A DNA stretch of 64,000 bases, from contig JACCGJ010000677.1 of assembly GCA_013407085.1 (NCBI GenBank), forward strand, positions 1 through 64,000, in the 5' to 3' direction. The notes beneath the pieces are model-generated. The model was not told the DNA's origin, made no database searches, and saw nothing but the letters and a program-made list of their open reading frames with translations. The translations under genes and the position numbers were made by a program. Shown piece after piece: positions 55,501-63,736 of the stretch (the first letter of the stretch is position 1; every line of letters starts with the position of its first letter). This DNA comes from Atriophallophorus winterbourni. Its lineage: Eukaryota; Platyhelminthes; Trematoda; Plagiorchiida; Microphallidae.

Positions 55501-58500
55501 AACAACAACCTTGGCAGATAAACTAGCCGCAATTGAGGCGACCCGTCTCTCCGGTTGGGATGCAAGAGATCAGAATTCACAGTGGACTATTACGTTTTGT
55601 GATATGTCCTTAATTCGTGTTTTGTAGCGGTCTTGTTGTACGCATCTTCTTCGAATGTGTGATTAATTTTGTACGTTGCTGATGAGCTCAAATAAGAGCG
55701 AAACTCCAGTCCAGCGCTTCCAATGTGGACCGTCGTGATAAATGTTGAGAATATTTTTAAAGACTTGTTAATGATGAGTAGTCGCCAAAAACATAACGAA
55801 CCAAATCTCCAAACACTCTAAAACAACAATGCCCATCAGATCTAATCAGTGGGAAGATCTGACACGGAGATCTGTTCGGTTGGGCGACCACAACACATGT
55901 TGCTTGCTCCTTCTGAACTGGTCGGGCAAACAAAGCTACTCAAATGTGCCAGTCTGGACAACAGTTCATAAACGCTTAATTGCGATCGGTCAAACGGTGG
56001 ATGGTAGCCCATATCATTAAGGCGTGAGACTACAATGGTGATGGTCGGGGGTTCGAATCTCAACTGAAGCGAAAGGAAATGCACTGCTGATGAGCTCAAA
56101 TAAGAGCGAAACTCGAGTCCAGTGCTTCCATTATGGACCGTCGTGATCAACTTTGGGAATAGTTCGCCTGTCTTTGCACGGATGAGTAGTTACAAAAAAT
56201 TTTGTATGTTGTCAAGTGGCATGGTGAGGAAAGCTTGTTATGATGCGCGAAAGTGAAAGCTCTCATGTGGATGTCGCCCTACGCGTTCACAACACTTGCT
56301 TGAATGCCTGTTTAGTTAAGGGCGTATGCACCTCATCCCAGTGTGTCTGTACTTAGTTTTCTAGAGCTTCGATGGGTCCCGACCTTGGGATTTTATTTTG
56401 TTATGGTTGTACGGCTGTTAAACGGTGTCCGGTCACTTAATCGTCAGACGCTTAATCCCTAAACACTTAATCACCAAGCATTTAACCCCCAAGTCACTTC
56501 ATCCCCCGTCACTTAATCTTCAGTTTGATAACTTTTGAAGAATGCAGAATACGTTTAAATGAATTTATTTAGCAGGAGAGATATGCAATTGATTTTAAGA
56601 ACGTCAATCTTTCCGTAGCTGAGTAGCGCTGAATAGCTCGAGATGTCATGCTATGCAACAAAAAATATGTGATTTACGACTCATGATTGTGCCGTTGAAT
56701 GATGTAGTCGGCACATTTGAGATTTTAGCCGAATCTATGCCTCAAAGTGAGAGGGTGAATGAACTGTTATCTTATTTTGAACATACCTTTGTTCAAGGTC
56801 GACGAATTAGAGGTAGAAGAGAAAACTTTGCACCAGCTTTATTTCCACCCGAAACCTTATTATAAGTATGAATACGCAAATAGTGGTGTTGCCCGAACGA
56901 ATAATGCTGTAGAAGGCTGGCATCATGCATTACAGTCATTCTTTTCTTGCCAACATCCCACCATGTGGACATTTCTTAACGGTTTGCGAAAGGATTGCCG
57001 ACAGCATACGGCCTCAGTTCTTCAAACAAGTGTTGGGGTTCATGTCAAACAGAAGAAGAGATATGCGCCAGGACATCTCGCGCAATTCAGCGCTACTCAA
57101 CTACGGAAAGATTGACTTCTTAAAATCAATTGCATATATCTCCTGTTAAATAAATTCATTTAAACGAATTCTGCATTCTTCAGAAATTATCAAACTGAAG
57201 ATTAAGTATCTGTAAACCCTGTTAAACACCTGGTATTTGCTACCGATTTAATGCTGGCCATTATGATAACTCGTTTATAACGTTTATAAGAAATGTGGGT
57301 GGGTGGATTTTGCAAACGTGACATCAATGTGACTAAGATTGCAGCTTGTTTTAGTCAGATCTTCGAATGTTCCTCTTTCCGATCAAGGTCAACACGTTCT
57401 TATTTAAAATAACCGGAAATACCCGTCTCAAGCTCTTTTCTCTTTTGTGCGACTATCTCCTCCTAGAGGATAAGTCGGCTTCAAAGAAGGTTCTTGGGAA
57501 TTTGGGTACAAAGCGGCGTCCCCATCACTACTCGGCGTTTGTTCGAGTCAGCTTCTCTAGCCTTTGTACAACCAAGTGCGACCTGCAAGGCAGCAGGGAG
57601 TTGCTAGAAAGAGGTGGTCTACCAGACTTTGTTCGAGGTTTTTGCTCAGGGTTTTCTCCGAAGCCTTTCCTGCGATCAGGTATCCCGCAAGGCAGCGGGG
57701 GTCTAAAATAAGGGTTTTCCTTCCCTTAGATGAAATGCCCTTCCAGGCTAACGAGCTCTATCTGCCCGTCTCAAGCACTACCTGAAACATCCCCTCGCAA
57801 GTTGATATATCCAGTCGCACGCGCCAAGACTGTTATAATTCATGAAACGTGTTGTTTTCGCTTCTGCCTTTGTCAGTATGTCAATCGTGTCTTACTCGGT
57901 ACACATCTTTACCCCGACCTGTGCTTTCCTCTCGGTGATACTTTTTGTTTGTTTATCCAAACGACTTCACTCTAACTCGTAACCGTCTTCCATCTTTCGT
58001 GGCCACTACTAACGTTTCGTCTATCATGTATCTTGCAACCATCCGCGTCTTCCTATCAGCTCGGATTCATTCCCCAATGCTATCAAATATGTTTGCCGTG
58101 GTCATTTTCAAGTGCTAAGACCTTACTAACCCTGCCTTTCGTTCCTTTGATTGATTGATTGCACCAAATGTTAATCTTTTGGTTTTTTACAGACTTGTTC
58201 GTTGGACAGCTGATGAGCACGCTGGAATGTTCCGAGTGTCGATTTAAATCCACCACTTTCGATCCGTTTTGGGATTTGAGCTTGCCAGTCCCAAAGGTAT
58301 GAAACATCCCATCTCGTTTCATTCTGGTATTCTGATGTTGGTTTAACCGTGGAACCGATATGTGTAATATTCATGTGCTGCACAGGTAATACCATGTCAT
58401 CGTTAAGAAGCTGCATGCTGGAGCTACGCTGCCAATGGTATCCTTTCCTGATGTCTGTCTAAGTTTAAACCACCCCCTCCAGGCGCTGTTTGTAACTGCG

Positions 58501-61500
58501 GTACTTCATCCGACTCCGAACTTTCCATGATTTCGTTTTCTTTACTAATTCGATGGCCTTATTGTGTTTGAATGGTATGCGACTTTAGATGTATGGTTTC
58601 TCTCAGTTTTCCGTCTTCTAGAGATTTTCCGTTTTCTGATATATGCAAGATTAAAAATTCTCCTGCCTTGTGTACATTTGGGTAGCACATGTAACATAGG
58701 TTGCTCAGAAAACGATAAAAAAATTTCCTGTCATTGTCGCTTTACTTTTACTTTACTTTTGTGCGACTATCTCCTCCTGGAGGATGAGTCGGCTTCAATG
58801 AAGATTCTCCGGAATTTGGGTACAAAGCGGCGTCCCCAGCACCACTCGGCGGTTGTTCGAGTCAGCTTCTCTAGTCTTTGCACAACCAAGTGCGACCTGC
58901 AAGGCAGCTGGGAGTTGCCAGAAAGAGGTGGTGTGCACCAACTAACCGTCTAGGAGACTCGGTTCAAGATTTTTTTCCTCGGGCTTTTCTACCGAAGCCT
59001 TTCCCGCAATCGGATATCCCGCAAGGCAGCGAACGTTTAAAATCAGGGTTTACCTTTCCTTAGATGAAATGCCCTCCCAGGCTAACGAGCTCCATCTGCC
59101 CGAAGCAAACTGGTTCTCAGGCACCAGTCACTCGCCCTCGCCCCTTCTCATGTTGGTAGAAGCAATTCCGCCGGGCTCGGGGAGCCACTCGTGCAGGCCA
59201 GAAGCTGGACTTGGTTGTCAGAGGCTATTTGAGACGCGCGCCATATGGGAACATTTCATAAATAGTGGGAGCTTATCCTAACTGCCACCCCCGCTATGAC
59301 AACCTTTGCCCCAATAGCCTGATAAGGAATAAAAACCTGGATATACTAAGGTAGACTGCGTCGAGCGCAAAGCTTCGATCTTGATTCATAATAAACTTGA
59401 CCTTTTAATCGCTTCTCAGTAATTAGCCGTGCTTTATTTACTCAAATATCTTCGTGATTTTACCCATTTCAAGAGCGTTTAATGTTTGTAAATTTCTTTT
59501 TCGAATTCTGCTGTGCCACAGTGGTTCCGTCGATTACTACTCACGCAAAGAAGTTCGACTCCTTTTTTACGATCCATTAAGCCTAGTTGACTGAGTACAT
59601 ATTCATCTGCTTTTTGCTCTTCTGTCTTAGTTATCCCGGGTTAATTTTGTTTGGCTTATTGTCAGGATGATCGGTGCTGTTGCTGAAGATGGTGACTGTA
59701 GATTTTGTACGTTAATGTTCTTTACATTTCCTAAGAATGTTGTGGAATTTAATACACTGGTGGTCAGCGGATCACGGTACGTATTGTAGTGAAGTGCATT
59801 GGTGGTGAGCGTTAATCATGAGCCTTCGGATGATATGCACAACGCCAGTCTCTTGGGCACAGCACAGGATCAGGAAACCACCGACAAGGATAATCGCGAA
59901 CTTGTTATAATCCCGGTTTCGAAAAGATTATATTAGAACGGTGCAAGCGACAATATCCCCCGAAATAAGCTGAGACGAATAACGTCCACCGCTAACGAAC
60001 GATATGGTATGGTATGAAAGCACAAGCTTGACCCAAGCGAAGTGCCGCACAGTCAGAGACTACACGTGGACTAAGATACTGTCAGGTTAACCAGGCCTAG
60101 CCATATATGAGGGGGGAATAGAAATGGTAGTGAGACTCGAGCCTGTTTCAGCATGCACCGAACGATATGCGATTCGTTGGGGCCGGCCAAACGAGCTCTG
60201 GGTGGCGGGGGCTTGAAGCGCGCTTCCGCATTCAGATCACTACCGGTGGCAAGTCGATTTCAGCACAGCCATGGCTACACACCACAGAAGTATCGCGCGA
60301 TTGCACAGTGAGCATGGACATACGTGCAGTTTTACCGCGTATGTAACACCATGAAAGTTGATTACATCTGGGCAGTGAACGCGGGAGCCTGACAGCATCG
60401 CAGCCCAAGTGTCGCAGGCTCCAATCTCGTGATTTTATACAGACATTGTGTTTATATTATTCTGAATGCCAAATAATGAATTAGCGCGCTCTCTGTTTAA
60501 ATTTGTACATTTTTTATTCAAGAGGCAATCTGATCAGACCAGAAAAAATAATCATGAAAATGAAATCTTTCCAACATGTTTATTTTTTCTATTCCCTCGA
60601 TTTGCGTACTTATTCGTGATTGATACAACTTTTGGTATACATTTTTCTCGCCTGTTTGTGCTACGTCTTTCCGTTCCGCTTTTCAGGACCCCAATGTGAC
60701 GATCCTTGATTGTCTGCGTTTGTTCACCGCTAAAGACGATTTGGATGGCAATGAGAGACCGGTTAGTTAATCGATTGATTACTTGAGTCTATTTGATTTT
60801 CACCCAATGATCTGATCAGTGGGCTTCAATATTTCATTTTTCTTGAGCACTATTGTCTGACTTACGTAACACCATTATTCGCAATTATCGTAGTGGCTAT
60901 TCAAACGTTTTTAGTCCTTTTCGGCTGTATGGGTGCTTGGGATTGGTGCTTGAGTGACTAGGTCGTCTACACAATCTATCTATACACAGTTCGATTGTAT
61001 GTATGTATGAAAGCACAAGCCTAATCCTGGCAAAGTGCCACACAGTCAGAGACTGCACGTGGGGGGATGCGATGTGAAAGCATAAGCCTGATCCAGACAA
61101 AGTGCCACACAGTCAGAAACTGCACGTGAGCTAAGATACTGTCAGGTCGCCCAGACCTAGGCACGGTTCGATCACAGTAGTCTGATACGCTGAACGCAGG
61201 CTTATCGATCTTCACGGTGCTGAGAAACGCATGGATGATGAAACTATGGTGTGTTTTCAGCGGTGACACAATTTCACAGCCTGGCAGACAAAAGTGTTCG
61301 GGGTAAACTGGGGTCTTTTTTCTAATTCTGCATAGCCTTGATTGGTTTTGGGGCGTTGATTTGTGTCCTGAATACAATCAACTCGTTCTCGAAATCGTCC
61401 CTCGGATTAAAACCGGTGCTTTCCTTTGACATGTAGCTGCGCATTCCGACCTCTAACAGCAATAAGGATGTCTGACCGTTGAGATTGAGTGGATGTGACT

Positions 61501-62047
61501 TTTCTGTGTCATGCGCTGCTGCTGTCTAGACCTGTGACGACAAACAGCCTGGAACCGGTTTCCGAGTGTAAATGTGGGGGATGTAAGCACTACGATACAT
61601 TGATCTTTTTAAGCTTCTCAACTGCTTGGCCCCTAATCACTCTATGATTCTGTATTTAAACATCGTGGTTCGTTATACTCTATATATTTCCATTTTCTTT
61701 CTCATATCTGTCTAGGCCTGGGCAACCTGACAGTATCTTAGTCCACGTGCAGTCTCTGACTGTGAGGCACTTTGCCTGGATCAGGCTTGTGCTTTCATAC
61801 CAGACCATACTCTATATAACATTGTTTAACACTTTATTACTGCCCAAACGCTGATTGATCCAAAGCTTGTTGTCTCCACGTGATGAGGGCAAACAGTCAG
61901 ATGCCGGTACCCGTTTGTGTTTTTTCGTTCCCTCTTTTCGTTGTACTTTTTGTTTCACTACATTCCAGGTTTGTGGTCGATGCAAAACGCGACAGCGATG
62001 TTCCAAAAGCTTCTCCATCCAAAAGTTTCCTCGGATTTTGGTGCTAC
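43377..62047 (+). CDS. USP2: USP2-type ubiquitin-specific protease, 9 exons seen, 3' end missing
   Basis: Spliced gene with 422 codons visible. USP family cysteine proteases remove ubiquitin from proteins; the closest family member by eye is USP2. Seen: a variable Ser-rich N-terminal region (about 180 residues), the catalytic-Cys box GLNNLGNT then [92 protein letters not shown], then [11 protein letters not shown] and [12 protein letters not shown]. Two CxxC-type pairs form the zinc ribbon. The conserved KRF, GGHYTAYC histidine box and final Asn/Asp are not found up to 63736, so the catalytic triad is incomplete here and probably lies past the gap. Introns are 1.1-4.8 kb and full of repeats. 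Phases match at all eight junctions. Confidence 0.9.
43690..44690 (-). mobile_element. CR1-like ORF1 remnant with PHD finger
   Basis: Minus-strand order: a PHD-type finger [20 protein letters not shown] followed by [12 protein letters not shown]; then [20 protein letters not shown] and [20 protein letters not shown]; then [20 protein letters not shown]. The last two blocks are the usual ORF1 linker and the CIFIQGVPES-like segment. Frames are broken. It lies in USP2-like intron 1, opposite strand. Confidence 0.7.
45015..45437 (+). CDS. USP2: USP2-like exon 2 (Ser-rich region, start of USP domain)
   Basis: 141 codons from [15 protein letters not shown] to [13 protein letters not shown]. Acceptor ttcag, donor gtaagt. 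The last residues are the USP signature just before the catalytic Cys; the preceding part is low complexity and polar, like other USP2 N-terminal tails. Confidence 0.9.
45575..45755 (-). repeat. SINE-like element S, diverged
   Basis: AAGCCTGATTCAGGCAAAGT, CGCTGCACGTGTGCTAAGAT and CAGGCCTAGACAGGTATGAG. USP2-like intron 2. Confidence 0.8.
45863..46093 (-). repeat. SINE-like element S, near full length
   Basis: GAGCCTGATCCAGACAAAGT to CTGCACGATTGCACAACCG. Second copy in the same orientation in USP2-like intron 2. Confidence 0.9.
46519..46642 (+). CDS. USP2: USP2-like exon 3 (catalytic cysteine)
   Basis: Opens with TGT, the catalytic Cys, in [20 protein letters not shown]. Acceptor tttcag, donor gtgagt, phase 1 end. 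Confidence 0.95.
46765..47220 (+). repeat. R2 repeat, long copy
   Basis: ATCATCATCAGATACATCAT, ACTGCCATACAAC, AATAAAATCCTAAAAGATGG, GATGCTTAGTGCAAGACCGC and GCCGACTTTGGAAAGGTTAC in the order of the copy at 14995. USP2-like intron 3. Confidence 0.85.
47390..47625 (-). mobile_element. RTE-like retrotransposon, C-terminal remnant
   Basis: Frame reads [20 protein letters not shown] then [13 protein letters not shown], the LRWLGHVxRM motif found near the end of RTE-type proteins. USP2-like intron 3. Confidence 0.75.
47735..47950 (-). repeat. R7 repeat, inverted copy
   Basis: Reverse complement of 23735-23935: CAAAACAAGCTGCTTTTGCG, GCATATTCCGCTTGTCTGC and CTCCAGACTTGTGCTTC on the plus strand. Confidence 0.8.
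48588..48702 (+). CDS. USP2: USP2-like exon 4
   Basis: Codes for [14 protein letters not shown] ... [17 protein letters not shown], almost identical to the USP2 FKTQIQRYAPRFVGY block. Acceptor gttag, donor gtaagt. Confidence 0.95.
49285..49431 (+). repeat. SINE-like element S, diverged, with expanded tail
   Basis: TAGTAGTGAGCTTCATTTAA, TATTTGTCTAGTCCTAGGCA and GTGCTTTCATA, running directly into the GATA array. USP2-like intron 4. Confidence 0.75.
49432..49613. repeat. GATA tetranucleotide array
   Basis: About 180 bp of ATAG/GATA units with scattered GGAT, AAAT and CTGG interruptions, starting exactly at the 3' tail of a SINE copy. Confidence 0.97.
49975..50094 (+). CDS. USP2: USP2-like exon 5
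   Basis: Codes for [19 protein letters not shown] and [13 protein letters not shown], the QQDxxEF box of USPs. Acceptor cctcag, donor gtaagt. Confidence 0.95.
50431..50551 (+). repeat. SINE-like element S, 5'-truncated with target-site duplication
   Basis: ACCCTTAATCTAT at 50418-50430 and 50552-50564 flanks it. USP2-like intron 5. Confidence 0.93.
50790..51600 (+). mobile_element. RTE-like retrotransposon, C-terminal remnant
   Basis: Frames read [48 protein letters not shown], then [40 protein letters not shown] and [15 protein letters not shown]. Stops separate the pieces. This is the well-known C-terminal half of RTE-like proteins. USP2-like intron 5. Confidence 0.88.
51788..52085 (+). 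repeat. R3-related repeat start with TTAC tail
   Basis: TTACTTACTTACTTTACTTT then TGTGCGGCTGGCTCCACGGG and GATTAGCCGGCTTCATTGAT. The layout matches the start of the R3 copy at 58740 but the sequence diverges afterwards. Confidence 0.5.
52150..52245 (+). repeat. SINE-like element S, 3' fragment
   Basis: TTCATATTTGTCTGGAGCTG, GTGCGGCACTTTGCCCAGAT and a TACATAC end. USP2-like intron 5. Confidence 0.7.
52856..53081 (-). repeat. SINE-like element S, full length with target-site duplication
   Basis: TGCTTTTTCACGT (52843-52855) and TGCTTTTTGACGT (53082-53094) flank it, 12 of 13 bases alike. USP2-like intron 5. Confidence 0.93.
53282..53346 (+). CDS. USP2: USP2-like exon 6
   Basis: Short exon coding [19 protein letters not shown], aligning with the WRKYLEREDS segment of USP2. 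Acceptor tcaag, donor gtgagt. Confidence 0.85.
53400..53508 (+). repeat. SINE-like element S, 5'-truncated
   Basis: TCTCATATCTGTCTACGCCT to GGCTTGTGCTTTC, only about 55 bp after exon 6 of the USP2-like gene. Confidence 0.85.
53810..54320 (+). mobile_element. CR1/jockey-like reverse transcriptase C-terminal remnant
   Basis: Frame with [20 protein letters not shown] and a later WNTLQEE-like piece resembles the end of copies A-C, including the final TTGCTTTTTATACCCTTAAA stretch. Diverged. Confidence 0.45.
54452..54685 (+). repeat. SINE-like element S, full length
   Basis: TGCAATCGTGCAGTACTTGT to TTTTCATACATACATACATA; most regions of the family consensus are present. USP2-like intron 6. Confidence 0.92.
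55040..55200. repeat. GACGACAAACAGCC-type dispersed repeat
   Basis: GGGTTCCTACAACAAACTAT, ACAGAATCACGAAGTGATTA, TTGGTCAAGCACTCATGACG and CCGCTCTTACACACCA match the copy at 10738-11085. Confidence 0.7.
55665..55800 (+). mobile_element. SM-alpha-like retroposon, first unit (hammerhead part only)
   Basis: CTGATGA (55679-55685), stem II GCTC/GAGC with loop AAATAA (55686-55699), GAAA (55700-55703), a GTCC...GGAC hairpin and GTC at 55732-55734. The 3' flank GGACCGTCGTGATAAATG to GATGAGTAGTCGCC aligns with that of the second unit. Confidence 0.7.
55925..56200 (+). mobile_element. SM-alpha-like retroposon, second unit with tRNA-like head and hammerhead core
   Basis: A-box-like TCGGTCAAACGG (55986-55997), B box GGTTCGAATCT (56050-56060), then CTGATGA (56087-56093), stem II GCTC-AAATAA-GAGC (56094-56107), GAAA (56108-56111) and GTC (56140-56142). 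The 408-bp spacing to the first unit's core suggests a head-to-tail dimer. Stems I and III look weak, so activity is uncertain. Schistosome SM-alpha repeats combine a Pol III promoter with a hammerhead, with a similar stem-loop II. Confidence 0.72.
56511..57209 (+). mobile_element. MULE-like DNA transposon fragment with 137-bp inverted repeats
   Basis: Left inverted repeat 56511-56647, right 57071-57209; both begin from the outside with ACTTAATCTTCAG- or CTTAATCTTCAGTTTGATAA-like sequence. Between them lies a transposase-like fragment in two frames. USP2-like intron 6. Confidence 0.7.
56653..57115 (+). pseudogene. MULE-type transposase C-terminal fragment
   Basis: Two overlapping frames (switch near 56800): [20 protein letters not shown] and then [20 protein letters not shown] with [15 protein letters not shown]. 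The NNxVEGWHxxL...HPxxWxFL pattern is typical of proteins with a MULE transposase domain. The catalytic DDE part is absent. The last ~45 bases of the frame lie inside the right inverted repeat. Confidence 0.65.
57435..57790 (+). repeat. R3 repeat
   Basis: TGTGCGACTATCTCCTCCTA, GGGAATTTGGGTACAAAGCG, CAACCAAGTGCGACCTGCAA and TTAGATGAAATGCCC. USP2-like intron 6, 400 bp before exon 7. Confidence 0.85.
58193..58296 (+). CDS. USP2: USP2-like exon 7 (first zinc-ribbon pair)
   Basis: Codes for [18 protein letters not shown] and [15 protein letters not shown]. The CSEC pair corresponds to CTDC of USP2. Acceptor ttacag, donor gtatga. Confidence 0.95.
58740..59285 (+). repeat. R3 repeat, longest copy
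   Basis: TTTACTTTTACTTTACTTTT then GTGCGACTATCTCCTCCTGG, and on to GGCACCAGTCACTCGCC and GGTAGAAGCAATTCCGCCGG. USP2-like intron 7. Confidence 0.85.
60007..60158 (-). repeat. SINE-like element S, 5'-truncated with target-site duplication
   Basis: CGAACGATATG at 59996-60006 and 60159-60169. A second, older part of the same family follows at about 60230-60310 (TCAGATCACTACCGGTGGC, TCGCGCGATTGCACAGT). USP2-like intron 7. Confidence 0.88.
60687..60761 (+). CDS. USP2: USP2-like exon 8
   Basis: 25 codons, [19 protein letters not shown] to NERP, aligning with [20 protein letters not shown] of USP2. Acceptor tttcag, donor gttagt. Confidence 0.92.
61003..61165 (-). repeat. SINE-like element S, two 3' fragments in tandem
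   Basis: AAGCACAAGCCTAATCCTGG and, 70 bp on, AAGCATAAGCCTGATCCAGA both start the family's 3' half in reverse. Only the second continues to GTCAGGTCGCCCAGACCTAG. USP2-like intron 8. Confidence 0.85.
61530..61674. repeat. GACGACAAACAGCC-type dispersed repeat
   Basis: GTGACGACAAACAGCCTGGA, CGAGTGTAAATGTGGGGGAT and TGATTCTGTATTTAAACATC match the reverse of the copy near 6005-6200. USP2-like intron 8. Confidence 0.7.
61687..61806 (+). repeat. SINE-like element S, 5'-truncated with target-site duplication
   Basis: ATACTCTATATA at 61675-61686 and 61807-61818 flanks it exactly. USP2-like intron 8, about 160 bp before exon 9. Confidence 0.94.
61969..62047 (+). CDS. USP2: USP2-like exon 9 (second zinc-ribbon pair), 3' end uncertain
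   Basis: Codes for [20 protein letters not shown] and PRILVL. USP2 continues HLKRF, so a phase-1 donor at 62048 (gtatcc) is likely. No continuation was found downstream. Reading through gives QKRLQIRLNANKLGSF, faintly like the expected KRF-RxxKL segment, so the exact boundary is open. Confidence 0.8.
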
Positions 62048-62169
62048 GTATCCTTTGCAATCGTGCGTGCCAATGCTCCCAAAAGCGTTTACAAATTCGG
62101 CTTAATGCAAATAAGTTGGGGTCGTTTTCGAAGTGGAGTCTTGGTAGCTATCCGTTACATTCTGATCAG

Positions 62170-62450
62170 TACCCTTCATCATCATCATCATCAAAGACAG
62201 CATTACACCGGTAGCACGTACCAAATGCTTAACTGCCATACAACCATGAAAATGTAAAATCCTAAGAGATGGGGAAGGGTAGGACTGAAATAGCTACGGA
62301 TTCTATAGAAGAGTAAGCACAAACAAACTGTGAAGAGGTGTCTACACCTCGAATGGAACATTCATTCAAACAAGTTTCGTGAACGAGTAGAGCAACATCA
62401 GCATGGCAGCTTCCTTGCGGCTTTCACTGTCATGCATCATTAGTACCCGT
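62170..62450 (+). repeat. R2 repeat
   Basis: CATCATCATCATCATCAAAG, ACCGGTAGCACGTACC, AACTGCCATACAACCATGAA, GTGTCTACACCTCGAATGGA and CTTGCGGCTTTCACTGTCAT. Just after the last visible USP2-like exon. Confidence 0.85.
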
Positions 62451-63075
62451 AGGTTCAAAGAAGTTGAAAAAATAGAGCAGCCAGTCTCGGATGATTAATT
62501 GGCACGTGAAACCGTATTTTCTCGAGACCCAGGGGATGTTTTGCCATGTGTAGCGCGAGCCGTCGAGGTCATTCGACTCGCTATCATATGGTACACGACG
62601 GCTTAGACCGCTGACGTGACCAGCAAAATATTTTGGACAGGTCAGCTGAATCCACTTTAGTCATTGCATTCTTATCAGCCTTTGTTATTTCAAATGCCTC
62701 TGCAGCATTCAAAGGTTAATCATATCTACATTCTCAAGGTCATCTTTTTAGTCCCCAACTAAATCGTCTTCCTTTAAAGTTGAATGTTTTATTCGTGATT
62801 GACATTCGTTCTGGTTTCGCGTCTTAGCCTTCACAGGGAAGCGCTACTAGTGTATTGGACCCGGCATGTTGGGTGCTTAGCTCATATTTGCGTACTAGTA
62901 ATAAAAGTAGCATAGCAATTCACCTAAATTTGAGCCACTTGAAAATCCGCGCTACCTGAGCTAGCTTTCTTCATTGCAAGGTGGTAGCAGTGGCCTTTTA
63001 GCGCAGGGGATATGAAACCAACAAAATATTGGTCGTAGTTACGGGATTAGCAATCTGTGTGTCGGTATGATCAGT

Positions 63076-63165
63076 ACTGGGCAACCTGACAGTATCTCAG
63101 CCCACGTGCAGTCTCTGACTGTGCGGCACTTTGCCTGGATCAGGCTTGTGCTTTCATACCATACT
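63076..63165 (+). repeat. SINE-like element S, 5'-truncated
   Basis: CTGGGCAACCTGACAGTATC to GTGCTTTCATACCATAC. Confidence 0.88.
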
Positions 63166-63416
63166 GGCATTCGCATACATGGTATCTTCAGAAGGAATGG
63201 CTTTGAACAACCCATCTAGTCAATTATTTCCGCTTTTAGCCTGTTACAGGACAAAGTTATCAGGATAGCTCTACATTGACGAGGACCAACTAAATGCGCT
63301 CCATAACTCAGACAAAACAGTCCACGCGACAGCTAAATTTGAATGTGTCGCATGCGAACTTACATTCTTGCACTTTGTGTTGTAAGTGGATCACTGATTT
63401 CTACAGCCTCGGTCCT

Positions 63417-63537
63417 GTTCTTTTTCTTCCTCATATCTGTCTAGGCCTGGGCAACCTGCAGTATCTTAGCCCACGTGCAGTCTCTGACTGTACGGCACTT
63501 TGCCTGGATCAGGCTTGTGCTTTCATACCATACCATA
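63417..63537 (+). repeat. SINE-like element S, 5'-truncated with target-site duplication
   Basis: TACAGCCTCGGTCCT (63402-63416) and TACAGCCTAGGTCCT (63538-63552) flank it, 14 of 15 alike. Confidence 0.93.
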
Positions 63538-63736
63538 TACAGCCTAGGTCCTAAAGTAGTACCTTGTTACTACACAACATGGGAAACTCGTTTAGCAAAA
63601 TATAAGCCCCCGACTTTCAGCAGGGTTATCCAAAGTGTAAGATTATGCACCAGCTAAACCGGGTTGATTGGTCGTTGAAGAAATTAGCCAATAATTAACG
63701 ATGTAAAGCTTGTCTACTCTGTGTCAATCGATCGCT

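Noticed and set aside
58207..58216. CTGATGAG inside 58193-58296 as another hammerhead start
   Set aside because: It is coding sequence (QLMS) of USP2-like exon 7; no stem II or GAAA follows.
62190..62225. HYTG-like reading near CATTACACCGGTAGC, resembling the USP histidine box
   Set aside because: This is the R2 repeat; the same sequence occurs at 46780 and the surrounding codons do not match a USP.
61880..62257. 125-codon plus-strand frame overlapping USP2-like exon 9
   Set aside because: Out-of-frame shadow of the exon, running into the CATCATCAT of the R2 repeat.
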